8,243 nt of DNA from Planctomycetaceae bacterium (GTDB lineage: Bacteria; Planctomycetota; Planctomycetia; Pirellulales; Pirellulaceae): contig DTSG01000459.1 of the NCBI GenBank assembly GCA_012965455.1, forward strand, positions 1-8,243. Direction: 5' to 3'. Of the stretch, positions 1 through 7,509 are shown in pieces. A model generated the notes under the pieces. That model made no database searches. It worked only from the letters and a program-made list of their open reading frames with translations, and had not been told where the DNA came from. The stretch's first letter is position 1; each line of letters begins with the position of its first letter. The position numbers and the translations under genes were made by a program.

Positions 1-1
1 A

Positions 2-1531
2 CTTGGCGTGGGTGACCGCGTCGCGGCGGTTTTGCCGAATATCTCAGAGGCTGTAATTGCAGCCTTAGCGACGGCAAGCATTGGTGCGGTATGGTCCAGT
101 TGCTCGCCAGACTTCGGTCAACAAGCGGTTCTTGAACGGTTTGGACAAATTTCTCCTCGAGTTATCTTCGGAGTGAATGCTTACGTCCATAACGGAAAAA
201 CCATTGATTGCGGCGACAAATTCAAAGCAATCCTCGATGAGCTACCAAGCGTAGAACGAGCGATTATGTTGGAATTGGTCCCGCCATGCGACGTGCTAAA
301 ACAAAACGATAATGCGAAGATACAAATGTGGGATGATTGGATTTCGACTGATCCGTCTGAACTAGTATTTGAGCGATTGCCGTTTGAACATCCGCTGGTA
401 ATTATGTATAGCTCCGGTACGAGCGGTCCGCCCAAGTGTATTGTGCATGGCGCAGGCGGAACACTGTTGCAGCAAGCGAAAGAGTTATTGCTGCATTGTG
501 ATCTGCGGGCGGGGGATAATCTGCTGTACGTAACTACTACAGGCTGGATGATGTGGAATTGGATGCTCACCGGTCTGTATGCTGGCGCAAGTATCACTCT
601 GTTTGATGGTTTTCCAGCGCGCCCCTCATTAAACCGCCTGTGGGATGTGGTTGCTGATTGTGGTATCACTCATTTTGGTACAAGCCCCAAGTTCTTGTCC
701 TCGTGTCGTCGTCGGCTAGACCCCAAATCTAGTCATGACTTGTCCAAGTTGCGGGTGATTCTAAGTACAGGTTCGCCTCTCGCAAAGGAAGAATTCGAGT
801 GGGTATATGAGCACGTTAAGTCCGACATACAGTTGAGTTCTATCAGCGGCGGCACGGACATCATTTCGTGTTTTATGCTCGGCAATCCATTATTGCCGGT
901 GTTTTGCAGTGAGCTGCAGTGTTACGGATTGGGTATGGATGTTCGGATCGGTGAAGGTAATGGCTCTCAGGGAGAACTCGTATGTTGTACCCCCTTTGTG
1001 AGTATGCCCATTGAGTTTTGGAACGACACAGAGGGTAGTCGCTATAACGAGGCCTATTTCTCTCGTGCGGATGGACATTGGTGGCACGGTGATATGATCG
1101 AGCTTACAGGCAGTCAGGGGTCGTGTGGCGGAATTGTAGTCCACGGTCGCAGCGACGCTACTTTAAAGCCAGGGGGTGTACGCATTGGCACGGCAGAAAT
1201 TTATCGGGTCGTGGAATCGTTAACGGAAGTTGAGGATAGTATTGTCGTGGGGCAACCGTGGCGGGGCGACATCCGAGTGGTGTTGTTCGTTAAACTTACT
1301 GCGAATGTTACGTTGGGTGATGAACTACGGGACAGCATTCGAAATTGGATTCGCCAGGAAGCGTCTGCCCGTCACGTACCTTCATTGATTATCCAAGTAC
1401 CGGAAATACCATATACTCGTAGTGGTAAGAAAGTCGAATTAGCGGTGCGGGCGATCGTATGTGGTGATGAACCTTCAAACCGCGAATCGCTTGCCAACCC
1501 AGCATCGCTTGACAACTTTGAAAAGTTATAG
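2..1531 (+). CDS. Acetoacetyl-CoA synthetase, 5'-truncated by the window edge
   Basis: This is an ANL-superfamily adenylating enzyme, expected to activate acetoacetate with ATP and CoA to acetoacetyl-CoA in the cytoplasm. The frame is open from base 2, giving 509 visible residues. Family members are about 650 residues, so roughly 140 N-terminal residues lie outside the window; the GTG at position 8 is an internal Val codon, not a start. Numbering from base 2, visible motifs are the nucleotide-binding loop YSSGTSGPPK (about 136-145), the SGGTD segment (282-286), HGDM (362-365), the hinge GRSD (382-385) and the C-terminal RSGKK (473-477), which carries the likely catalytic lysine. The stretches ASIGAVWSSCSPDFG and TTTGWMMWNWML are characteristic of acetoacetyl-CoA synthetase rather than acetyl-CoA synthetase. 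All key residues seen are intact. The substrate is assigned by family resemblance; a related short-chain acyl-CoA synthetase is the main alternative. Confidence 0.9.
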   Translation, partial: LGVGDRVAAVLPNISEAVIAALATASIGAVWSSCSPDFGQQAVLERFGQISPRVIFGVNAYVHNGKTIDCGDKFKAILDELPSVERAIMLELVPPCDVLKQNDNAKIQMWDDWISTDPSELVFERLPFEHPLVIMYSSGTSGPPKCIVHGAGGTLLQQAKELLLHCDLRAGDNLLYVTTTGWMMWNWMLTGLYAGASITLFDGFPARPSLNRLWDVVADCGITHFGTSPKFLSSCRRRLDPKSSHDLSKLRVILSTGSPLAKEEFEWVYEHVKSDIQLSSISGGTDIISCFMLGNPLLPVFCSELQCYGLGMDVRIGEGNGSQGELVCCTPFVSMPIEFWNDTEGSRYNEAYFSRADGHWWHGDMIELTGSQGSCGGIVVHGRSDATLKPGGVRIGTAEIYRVVESLTEVEDSIVVGQPWRGDIRVVLFVKLTANVTLGDELRDSIRNWIRQEASARHVPSLIIQVPEIPYTRSGKKVELAVRAIVCGDEPSNRESLANPASLDNFEKL

Positions 1532-1563
1532 CAGACGAAGATTGGTTTAAAGATCTGCATTGT

Positions 1564-1567
1564 GGAG
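1564..1567 (+). promoter_or_regulatory. Candidate ribosome binding site (GGAG) for the DUF456 gene
   Basis: GGAG lies 7 bases before the ATG at 1575. It overlaps or sits too close to the alternative in-frame starts TTG 1560 and ATG 1569, so it favours ATG 1575. Shine-Dalgarno motifs are not reliably used in planctomycetes, and this is only a four-base match. Confidence 0.4.
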
Positions 1568-1574
1568 TATGGTT

Positions 1575-2138
1575 ATGGATGAATCAGCGTATCTGAGTTG
1601 GAATTTGGCCTATGCGCTGATTCTTCTAGTGATCTTTATTGGTTGTTGGGCATTGAATTCATTATCGGCGCCGGGCAACTGGTTGATGGTGCTATGTGCT
1701 GCGTTGTATTCATGGTTGATGCCCGCGGCATCACCTTACGCGTTTGGCTGGTGGGTGGTAGTCGTGCTGGCTGTGCTAGCTGGAATTGGTGAATTGTTGG
1801 AATTGGCGACAAGCGCCCTAGGCACGCGGAAAGCGGGTGGTAGCCGCAAAGGGGCTATATTAGCGGTGGTCGGGTCTTTTGTGGGTAGTATTGTTGGTGT
1901 GATATTGGGTATTCCCATTCCGATCCCGGTAGTTGGGTCGCTAGTCGGCGCGTTGTTGTTTGCGGGATGTGGGGCGATGTTGGGTGCCTATTTGGGTGAA
2001 CGCTGGGATGGCAAGGAAAATCGAGAGGCCTGGCGAGTTGGCTTCACGAGTTTCTGGGCAAGGTTGGTTGGTTCATTAGCCAAGTTGTTAGTTGGCCTAA
2101 TCATGATTGCTGTTGCGAGTGTGGCAATGCTGGTTTAG
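1575..2138 (+). CDS. DUF456 domain-containing integral membrane protein
   Basis: This is a 187-residue, very hydrophobic protein of unknown function that fits the DUF456 family. Hydrophobic segments lie at about 9-29, 34-50, 57-77, 93-112, 117-140 and 166-187. The family-like layout is visible: an early APGNWLMVL segment, then a polar turn TRKAGGSRKG (about 84-93), then a glycine-rich pair of helices (SFVGSIVGVILG and VVGSLVGALLFAGCGAMLGAYLGE) that could pack as glycine zippers. The polar stretch ERWDGKENREAWR (about 142-154) precedes the final helix. I chose ATG 1575 for its GGAG; in-frame TTG 1560 or ATG 1569 would add five or two residues. It begins 43 bases after the acetoacetyl-CoA synthetase on the same strand, so cotranscription is possible, but no functional link is known to me. 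It converges on the sulfatase gene. Confidence 0.8.
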   Translation: MDESAYLSWNLAYALILLVIFIGCWALNSLSAPGNWLMVLCAALYSWLMPAASPYAFGWWVVVVLAVLAGIGELLELATSALGTRKAGGSRKGAILAVVGSFVGSIVGVILGIPIPIPVVGSLVGALLFAGCGAMLGAYLGERWDGKENREAWRVGFTSFWARLVGSLAKLLVGLIMIAVASVAMLV

Positions 2139-2189
2139 ATCGTCTTTGGGTCGTAGATGACCTCCAGAAATCAAGTCGAGGTGTGCTGT

Positions 2190-4073
2190 CTAGGGTACCT
2201 GTCGGTGAGTCCCTTCGAGTTGATTGAGAGCGCGATTCAAGACGCGGATGACATATTTTCCATTGGCATAGAGATCCGTGCGCGGTTTCAATGCCGCATG
2301 CATTTGGGGAATAACAGGCCGCGCCTGATCTTCAATTTCGTCCAATACGATTGCCGCATGTAGCCGTTCCCACTGACTGCCCTGTTTCAATTCCTTCGTT
2401 AAGACAGGCAGGGCTGCGGTGGGTTGGCCAAGACGGCATAATGCCCGCGCCGCAGCGGTGCGACAGACGGAAGATGGATCCGTTTGCATAATCTTGGTTA
2501 GTTGTTCTGCAGCCCGACTCGCGTGCTGTGCATGGTTGCCTAAGCCAATTGCTCCCCAATATCGGACGGCAGCGTCAATGTCGCTGAGAGCCTGGATTAA
2601 CATGGGAATCGCTTCGCTTCCGGCTGAAGCAAGTAAGGCTGTCTTAGCCACCCGCTGATAGAGGGTAGGATCTTCCGAACCCCGCAGGATGTCGTATTGA
2701 TTCCCGACAATCTCCTGTCGGGTGATCAGGATGGGTTCGGCGATAAGTCCCAAATCCTTGGTGTCCGTTACCCAGCGGATGTGGGCAGCGCGTAAACGCT
2801 CTAGGATCGTTTGATGATCGGGACTGGTCGCCAGATTGACCAGTTCATGGGGATCCAACGACACATCGTAAAGTTCCTCCACGGGTTTACTTGGGCTGAA
2901 GAAGAATGCCGCCTGTTTGGAGAGTTGGTCCTTTAGATAACCTTGCCGCAGCGCTTGCATGGTTGCACCCTTTTCGGGCGTATTCATATACTGATAAAAT
3001 GTCTTCAATGGTTCGTAGTTTCGTATGTATTTATATTGTTTGTCACGCACCATGCGAATGATGTCATATCGTTCGTCCATACGATCACGAGCGGCGAATA
3101 CGTACTCCCTTTGGGAACTAAGATCTTCTCCCAAAAAGGCGCGCCCTTGGACGTGTTGCGGCGTTTGAACTCCGGCCAAACGCTGCACGGTCGGCCCCAA
3201 GTCAATGGAACTTATCAGTTCGTCAGTTTCGGTTCCTGGTAGTCCCTGATGGGGTTGTCGGAATGGTTCGGGAATACGGACAATTAAGGGGATATGCGTG
3301 CCTGAGTCATAAAGCCAGCGTTTCCCCCGGGGTAGACCAACGCCATGATCTGACCAAAAAAAGATAATCGTATTCTCGTAGAGACCAGCATCTTTCAGGT
3401 CTTGGATGTGATCGCGGCACCAATGATCCAAAGCCGTGATTAATTCATAATTCCTTTTCCAGTCTTCACGCGTCGCCGGAGTATCAGGGTAGTAGGGCGG
3501 TAGCGTTGTCAGCGCGGCAGCGTCCTGACGCTCTGCGGGTGAGAGTTTACTTGTTACGGACTTATACTTTGCGGTTCCGGCAATGCCGCTTTCATGGCAG
3601 CCAGTAAAATTGAATATCGAAAAAAATGGCGTGGATTTGTCGGGCCGGTTTTTCCAATGGGCCTTGCCCGATGAGGCGTCCCAAGTTCCCGCTGGGGGAG
3701 TGAACTGATAATCCGTTTTTGAATTATTGGTGCAGTAATACCCGGCATCCTGAAGCTGTTTTGTGAATGGTTGTATGTGTTCGGGCAACTCAGCGCGACA
3801 GCGCATGTGGTGCGTGCCTAATGACGTCTGATACATCCCTGTAATGATTCCGCTGCGGCAGGGCGCACACACCCCAGCCGTTGTAAATGCATGGGTATAG
3901 CGAACGCCTTCCGCAGCCAGCTGATCCAGCGCTGGCGTAATGGCGTGTGGATCACCGTAACATCCAAGGTGCGGAGAAATATCCTCAGCGGACAGCCACA
4001 GGATGTTTGGTCGATCAGCGGAATGCGCCAACAGCGGAAAAAATATCAAGAGGAACAGTAGCGGGCGTTTCAT
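2190..4073 (-). CDS. Secreted sulfatase with C-terminal HEAT-like repeat region
   Basis: This is a 627-residue type I (formylglycine-dependent) sulfatase, expected to hydrolyse sulfate esters outside the cytoplasm. Residues 1-18 (MKRPLLFLLIFFPLLAHS) form a Sec-type signal peptide, which is why ATG 4073 is preferred over the in-frame ATG at 4139. The sulfatase domain starts at PNILWLSAED (about 22-31). The active-site signature is CAPCR at 69-73, where Cys69 is the residue to be converted to formylglycine. Metal-site SDHG is at 241-244, followed by DSGTHIPLIVRIP. Residues about 470-623 show alanine-rich helical repeats typical of HEAT-like repeats (for example IPMLIQALSDIDAAVRYWGA), a fusion known in planctomycete sulfatases. 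The usual first Asp pair reads Glu-Asp here. It is last in the minus-strand run, 29 bases after the ABM gene, with only a weak CAGG before the start. The substrate cannot be inferred. Confidence 0.9.
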   Translation of the reverse strand: MKRPLLFLLIFFPLLAHSADRPNILWLSAEDISPHLGCYGDPHAITPALDQLAAEGVRYTHAFTTAGVCAPCRSGIITGMYQTSLGTHHMRCRAELPEHIQPFTKQLQDAGYYCTNNSKTDYQFTPPAGTWDASSGKAHWKNRPDKSTPFFSIFNFTGCHESGIAGTAKYKSVTSKLSPAERQDAAALTTLPPYYPDTPATREDWKRNYELITALDHWCRDHIQDLKDAGLYENTIIFFWSDHGVGLPRGKRWLYDSGTHIPLIVRIPEPFRQPHQGLPGTETDELISSIDLGPTVQRLAGVQTPQHVQGRAFLGEDLSSQREYVFAARDRMDERYDIIRMVRDKQYKYIRNYEPLKTFYQYMNTPEKGATMQALRQGYLKDQLSKQAAFFFSPSKPVEELYDVSLDPHELVNLATSPDHQTILERLRAAHIRWVTDTKDLGLIAEPILITRQEIVGNQYDILRGSEDPTLYQRVAKTALLASAGSEAIPMLIQALSDIDAAVRYWGAIGLGNHAQHASRAAEQLTKIMQTDPSSVCRTAAARALCRLGQPTAALPVLTKELKQGSQWERLHAAIVLDEIEDQARPVIPQMHAALKPRTDLYANGKYVIRVLNRALNQLEGTHRQVP

Positions 4074-4102
4074 AAAGAACCTGTACAAAAATAGAGTGCG
4101 GT

Positions 4103-4441
4103 TTACCAATTTAAGAGTCCGGGCTTTTGGGAGATCCACCCTGAATCGCTGGGAAACAAGGTTTCCATGGGTACAATCAGCGGTTCACTGGCAAACATAG
4201 ATTCGACCTCGGTCTGCCATTTCAAAAAGTGAGGTGTTTCCAGATGCCGCTGAAATGCTGCTTCGTCGGCATAGACCTCGTATAAATAGAAGCGGGATTG
4301 GACGGAGGCATCACGGTGCATATCAAAGCGGAGGCAGTCGGGTTCGTCACGGACACTGCCCTCAGCATCGCCGTAACTGGCCTGCATGAAGGCCTCCATA
4401 TCTGCTTCGTTGACGTCAATGGTGACAAAAATGGAATACAT
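4103..4441 (-). CDS. ABM-fold protein (putative quinol monooxygenase / LsrG-like)
   Basis: This is a 112-residue protein of the antibiotic biosynthesis monooxygenase family, a small dimeric ferredoxin-like fold that includes YgiN-type quinol monooxygenases and LsrG. Visible family features are the N-terminal strand MYSIFVTIDV, the segment DEPDCLRFDMHRD (about 32-44), and FYLYEVYADEAAFQRHLETPHF (about 51-72) with the conserved histidines at about 66 and 71. No signal peptide is present, so a cytoplasmic location is expected. ATG 4441 is chosen because the ABM strand starts right there; an in-frame TTG at 4465 would add eight residues that do not look like the family. No clear Shine-Dalgarno is seen. 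It lies between an exported DUF1501 protein and an exported sulfatase, with gaps of 77 and 29 bases, so it may act on a product of that pathway. The reaction cannot be fixed, and many members of this fold are uncharacterised. Confidence 0.83.
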   Translation of the reverse strand: MYSIFVTIDVNEADMEAFMQASYGDAEGSVRDEPDCLRFDMHRDASVQSRFYLYEVYADEAAFQRHLETPHFLKWQTEVESMFASEPLIVPMETLFPSDSGWISQKPGLLNW

Positions 4442-4518
4442 GTTTCTAGGTCCAATCAAAGACAAAGGTTGATATGCAATCGGAAGGAATGAGTCTGGCT
4501 TTCATCGCAATATTGATA

Positions 4519-5940
4519 CTACATCCAGATATCGGAAATGAATTTTCCATCGGAAACCAACTGAGGTCGCCCGCCTATACCGGGCATCATCCACGCCGGG
4601 TCTACGCCCAGAGCCTCTAAAATGGTTCGTGAGAGATCTTCGGGGGTGACCATGTTTTCCGTGGCATAAGCCGCATCCCGGTCGGTACGCCCGTATACAA
4701 AACCCTGCTTAATGCCGCCACCGGCCAGTACGGCTGGAAAAAGGGTGCTCCAGTGATCTCGTCCCCATCCGTCCTTGGCTTTAGGTGTCCGCCCCATTTC
4801 GCCCATGCAAACCACCAGAGTTTCGTCCAACAACCCGCGATCTTCCAGATCAAGCACTAACGATGACAGTGCGGAATCAAGTGTGGGAAGGAGGTGTTTG
4901 TCCAGTGATTTGCAATCACGGTGGGAGTCCCAACTGTAACCATCGACACAGTCATAATGGACCGTCACAAATCTGGTTCCCGCCTCAATAAGTCGGCGTG
5001 CGACCAACACCGATTGTCCAAAAAGGTGGCTACCGTATTGTTTTCGTAACTTGTCAGGTTCCTTGGTGACATCGAACGCGATACGGGTTTCTTCCGAGGA
5101 AACGAGTTCGAGTGCTTTTCTGCGAAAGTCATTCATAGCCCCCACGCCCGCGTGCGATTGCAATCGATCTCGCTGCCGATTGAATTGTTCGACCAGCGTG
5201 TTGCGATTGATAAGGCGTTCCATTTGAAGATCGGGGTGTAACTGCAAGCCGTCGATTTCGAAGTTCAATTCCTCGTCGGCCATGTCTCGCCAATAGGGAT
5301 TGTCAGCAGAATCCTTTTTGTCAATTCGTGTAATCAGCGGTTCATCCAGCGGCGGTAAGAATCCAGCTGTTTCGCCGGGACGTTTTAGTCGAACTTTGTA
5401 TTCCTGTAGTCGTCCGAGTGAATTAGGAAGAACGACATAGGGTGGTTTATTGCTGGTGGAACCCTGCCGTCGTTGAAAGTGTTTTACGACGGACCCCATG
5501 GATGGCCAGTCCTGTGGTGTAACATTAAATCCGCCGCCAATCGGAACCTGCCAACGGTGTCCGGTCTGTACGTAATGGCCACCACCGCTATGGTCGTTGA
5601 AGTCGTGGCTCATTGTCTTGATCACGGTAAGGCGATCCGTAATGGAGGCAGTCAGCGGAAGTTTTTCACAAATTTGTAAGCCCGGGGTTTTACAGGGCGT
5701 CGGTTTCCATGGTCCGCGAATGGTCGTTGGTGCGGTTGGCTTCATGTCGAAGGTTTCCAGTTGACTGGGACCACCAAACAGAAACAGGAAAATCACGTTT
5801 TTAACTCGAGGGGTTGGTCCGGCACTGATTTGCTGCGCCGCTAGAACATCCGGCAGATTTAAACCGAGCAGCCCGGCGCCGGCGGCCTGAATCAGGGCGC
5901 GGCGTTGATGATTCGGTCTGTTGTGGGTCACCGTTAACAT
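4519..5940 (-). CDS. DUF1501 domain-containing protein, probable Tat substrate
   Basis: This is a 473-residue full-length DUF1501 protein, a family with an alkaline-phosphatase/sulfatase-like fold, abundant in planctomycetes and without an established reaction. The N-terminus has a twin-arginine-type leader: NHQRRALIQ with Arg13-Arg14, then a hydrophobic AGAGLLGLNL segment and an Ala-rich cleavage region (about 33-35), suggesting export of a folded protein. Family landmarks are FLFLFGGPSQLETFDMKP (about 51-68), HDFNDHSGGGH (112-122), ARRLIEAGTRFVTV (314-327), GEMGRTPK (380-387) and GRDHW (393-397). ATG 5940 sets the leader in its proper place; no Shine-Dalgarno is evident. It follows the PQQ-like gene by 70 bases and precedes the ABM gene by 77. 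DUF1501 genes often sit beside DUF1549/DUF1553 cytochrome-type partners, but none is present here. A C-terminal relative lies at 7510-8070. Confidence 0.9.
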   Translation of the reverse strand: MLTVTHNRPNHQRRALIQAAGAGLLGLNLPDVLAAQQISAGPTPRVKNVIFLFLFGGPSQLETFDMKPTAPTTIRGPWKPTPCKTPGLQICEKLPLTASITDRLTVIKTMSHDFNDHSGGGHYVQTGHRWQVPIGGGFNVTPQDWPSMGSVVKHFQRRQGSTSNKPPYVVLPNSLGRLQEYKVRLKRPGETAGFLPPLDEPLITRIDKKDSADNPYWRDMADEELNFEIDGLQLHPDLQMERLINRNTLVEQFNRQRDRLQSHAGVGAMNDFRRKALELVSSEETRIAFDVTKEPDKLRKQYGSHLFGQSVLVARRLIEAGTRFVTVHYDCVDGYSWDSHRDCKSLDKHLLPTLDSALSSLVLDLEDRGLLDETLVVCMGEMGRTPKAKDGWGRDHWSTLFPAVLAGGGIKQGFVYGRTDRDAAYATENMVTPEDLSRTILEALGVDPAWMMPGIGGRPQLVSDGKFISDIWM

Positions 5941-5992
5941 GAATTCTTGATGGCTAAATTACTACCTTAAGTCAGCGTGAAAACAAAGCCGT

Positions 5993-6004
5993 TGCCTTCA
6001 GGCA
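5993..6004 (-). terminator. Weak hairpin after the PQQ-like gene
   Basis: On the minus strand TGCC-TGAA-GGCA forms a 4-bp stem with a tetraloop 6 bases after the PQQ-like stop codon. It is followed by a T-rich but interrupted tract. The stem is too short for a confident intrinsic terminator; at most it would attenuate readthrough into the DUF1501 gene. Confidence 0.15.
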
Positions 6005-6010
6005 GTTGGA

Positions 6011-7309
6011 CTACTTAGCTTTCCCTATGCAAAACAAATGGCTTTCGCCGCGAATGAACAGCTGATCGTGTGCGATGGCTGGTGAAGCATAACAGTACTC
6101 TCCGATTTTGTTTTCTGCTACGACCTGCAGCACCGGTCCTGGCTTTACAACCTTCATAGTACCGTCGTCGGCCAACAAATAGGCCAGACCATTGGCTTTG
6201 AGCAAGGACGCGCTGAAATGGTTCCCTAAGCGATCCTGCCATAAGCGGGTGCCGTCTGTTGTATCGAAACAGTTGGCTGTGCCTCGATCATCTGCCACCA
6301 GCAGGAAGTTGTTAATCACCACAGGCGATGGAACATAGCAACGGACATTGGTAACATGCCACTTGACGTGACTGTCACTGACGTCGCCCGAGCCATGCGG
6401 GTCGATACCCATTACATGGTACGTGGGAAACCCTGCGCAGACGAAAAATAAGTCTCCGTCAAATACCATTGACGCGACAAATTGCTCCGTCGGACCTTCG
6501 ACAATCCAGCGGACCTGACCCGTATCTGGGTTGAGACTGACAACGCGTTTCGAACCCGAGACGACCAGATGTTGCTGACCGTCAATGTTTCGTAATAGTG
6601 GAGTTGCATAGCTGCGGATACCGTATTTACGTTCGGTTTTCCATACGGTTTCACCGGTTTTGTTGTTGAGAGCCAGGATGTAGGACTGACCGTCATGATC
6701 GCCATTGAGAATTACAAGATTCTTATAGAGCACTGGGCATGTATTGAAGCCATGCGCGCTAATAAAATCTCCCGGCTTGACAAGCCATTTCAGGTTGCCC
6801 TTAAAATCATAGGCTGCTGCTATCATTTTTCCGGGATAAATATTACGTGCACCGCCTACATTGGGTGCGGGTATTTCACGGTCCTCGGCCTCGAAAAACG
6901 TCACATAGATCAGTTTGCCATCGGTTGCCGGGGTGCTGGACGCAAAACTGTTTAAGGAGTGCTTCTTTTCAAGCCGAGACTTCAATACCTCACGATTCCA
7001 CAATATCTTCCCAGACTTCCGATCCAGTGCAATCAATTGTCTTGACTGTGATTGGATATTGCAGGTGGCGATGAAGACATGATCTCCCCAAATCACAGGG
7101 GATGCATGTCCTGTACCGGGCAGGGGTGTTTTCCAGAGGATATTTTTTCCAGTAGTACCATCCCATTCCAATGGCAGCGATTGAGAAATACTACTTCCAT
7201 CGCCACGTGGTCCCCGCCAGCCTGGCCAGTTTTCGGCCGCTGCTATGAGCGAAACGCTGGGGATTAGAACTACGGCAAGCAATCGGTAAACAGGGTGCAT
7301 GTTGAACAT
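6011..7309 (-). CDS. Secreted PQQ-binding-like beta-propeller repeat protein
   Basis: This is a 432-residue PQQ-like repeat protein, of the kind often auto-annotated as BamB-like in planctomycetes. A Sec-type signal peptide covers about residues 1-25 (YRLLAVVLIPSVSLIAAA core), followed by NWPGWRGPRGDG, the usual mature start of this planctomycete group. Propeller blade motifs of the form 'x-ALDxxTGxxxW' recur: LIALDRKSGKILW (92-104), AAYDFKGNLKW (165-175), ILALNNKTGETVW (211-223), VVSLNPDTGQVRW (256-268) and ANCFDTTDGTRLW (345-357). This supports a multi-blade propeller, but no dehydrogenase catalytic domain is visible, so a scaffold or binding role is as likely as enzymatic PQQ use. ATG 7309 is used; an in-frame ATG at 7300 also leaves the signal peptide intact. 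It is followed by the DUF1501 gene after 70 bases and has a candidate promoter upstream. The ligand is unknown. Confidence 0.88.
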   Translation of the reverse strand: MFNMHPVYRLLAVVLIPSVSLIAAAENWPGWRGPRGDGSSISQSLPLEWDGTTGKNILWKTPLPGTGHASPVIWGDHVFIATCNIQSQSRQLIALDRKSGKILWNREVLKSRLEKKHSLNSFASSTPATDGKLIYVTFFEAEDREIPAPNVGGARNIYPGKMIAAAYDFKGNLKWLVKPGDFISAHGFNTCPVLYKNLVILNGDHDGQSYILALNNKTGETVWKTERKYGIRSYATPLLRNIDGQQHLVVSGSKRVVSLNPDTGQVRWIVEGPTEQFVASMVFDGDLFFVCAGFPTYHVMGIDPHGSGDVSDSHVKWHVTNVRCYVPSPVVINNFLLVADDRGTANCFDTTDGTRLWQDRLGNHFSASLLKANGLAYLLADDGTMKVVKPGPVLQVVAENKIGEYCYASPAIAHDQLFIRGESHLFCIGKAK

Positions 7310-7357
7310 CTTTTGAAAGGTCAGTTTGGTAGTTATTAGTGGTTCGCGTGGTGTCCG

Positions 7358-7387
7358 ATTTTAGCACATAACATGTGGTGTATGCAA
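7358..7387 (-). promoter_or_regulatory. Candidate sigma-70-type promoter for the PQQ-like gene
   Basis: On the minus strand TTGCAT (7387-7382) and TAAAAT (7363-7358) are separated by 18 bases, about 48 bases upstream of the ATG at 7309. The -10 matches five of six consensus positions and the -35 four of six. The spacer contains a 5-bp inverted repeat, CACAT-GTT-ATGTG (7377-7365), which could be an operator or chance. It would drive the PQQ-like gene and possibly the three genes after it. Confidence 0.3.
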
Positions 7388-7509
7388 AGTCGTACGGTCG
7401 TTCCGACAGCATAGCCGGCATTCAGAGAGGTACGATGCACACTCCCTTTCCATCTGGGCGAATTGTACAACAGTCCGTTGGTAAAGGCGTTCTACAGACC
7501 GCAGAGTTC

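Noticed and set aside
1509..1514. Perfect TTGACA hexamer at the end of the acetoacetyl-CoA synthetase gene as a -35 box for the DUF456 gene
   Set aside because: No acceptable -10 hexamer lies 16-19 bases downstream; the nearest TTATAG is only 11 bases away. The hexamer is inside coding sequence.
1514..1527. Inverted repeat AACTTT-GA-AAAGTT as a terminator or operator
   Set aside because: The 6-bp AT-rich stem with a 2-base loop cannot form a stable hairpin and has no T tract. It falls in the last codons of the synthetase gene.
2160..2182. ACCTC...GAGGT hairpin between the convergent DUF456 and sulfatase genes as a bidirectional terminator
   Set aside because: There is only a 5-bp stem with a 13-base loop and no T run on either strand.
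2943..3242. Plus-strand open frame of 99 codons inside the sulfatase gene
   Set aside because: It is antisense to a well-supported coding region and its translation has no recognisable family features.
4074..4139. Upstream in-frame ATG 4139 as the sulfatase start
   Set aside because: It would add 22 polar residues before an intact signal peptide and overlap the 3' end of the ABM gene; ATG 4073 places the signal peptide at the N-terminus.
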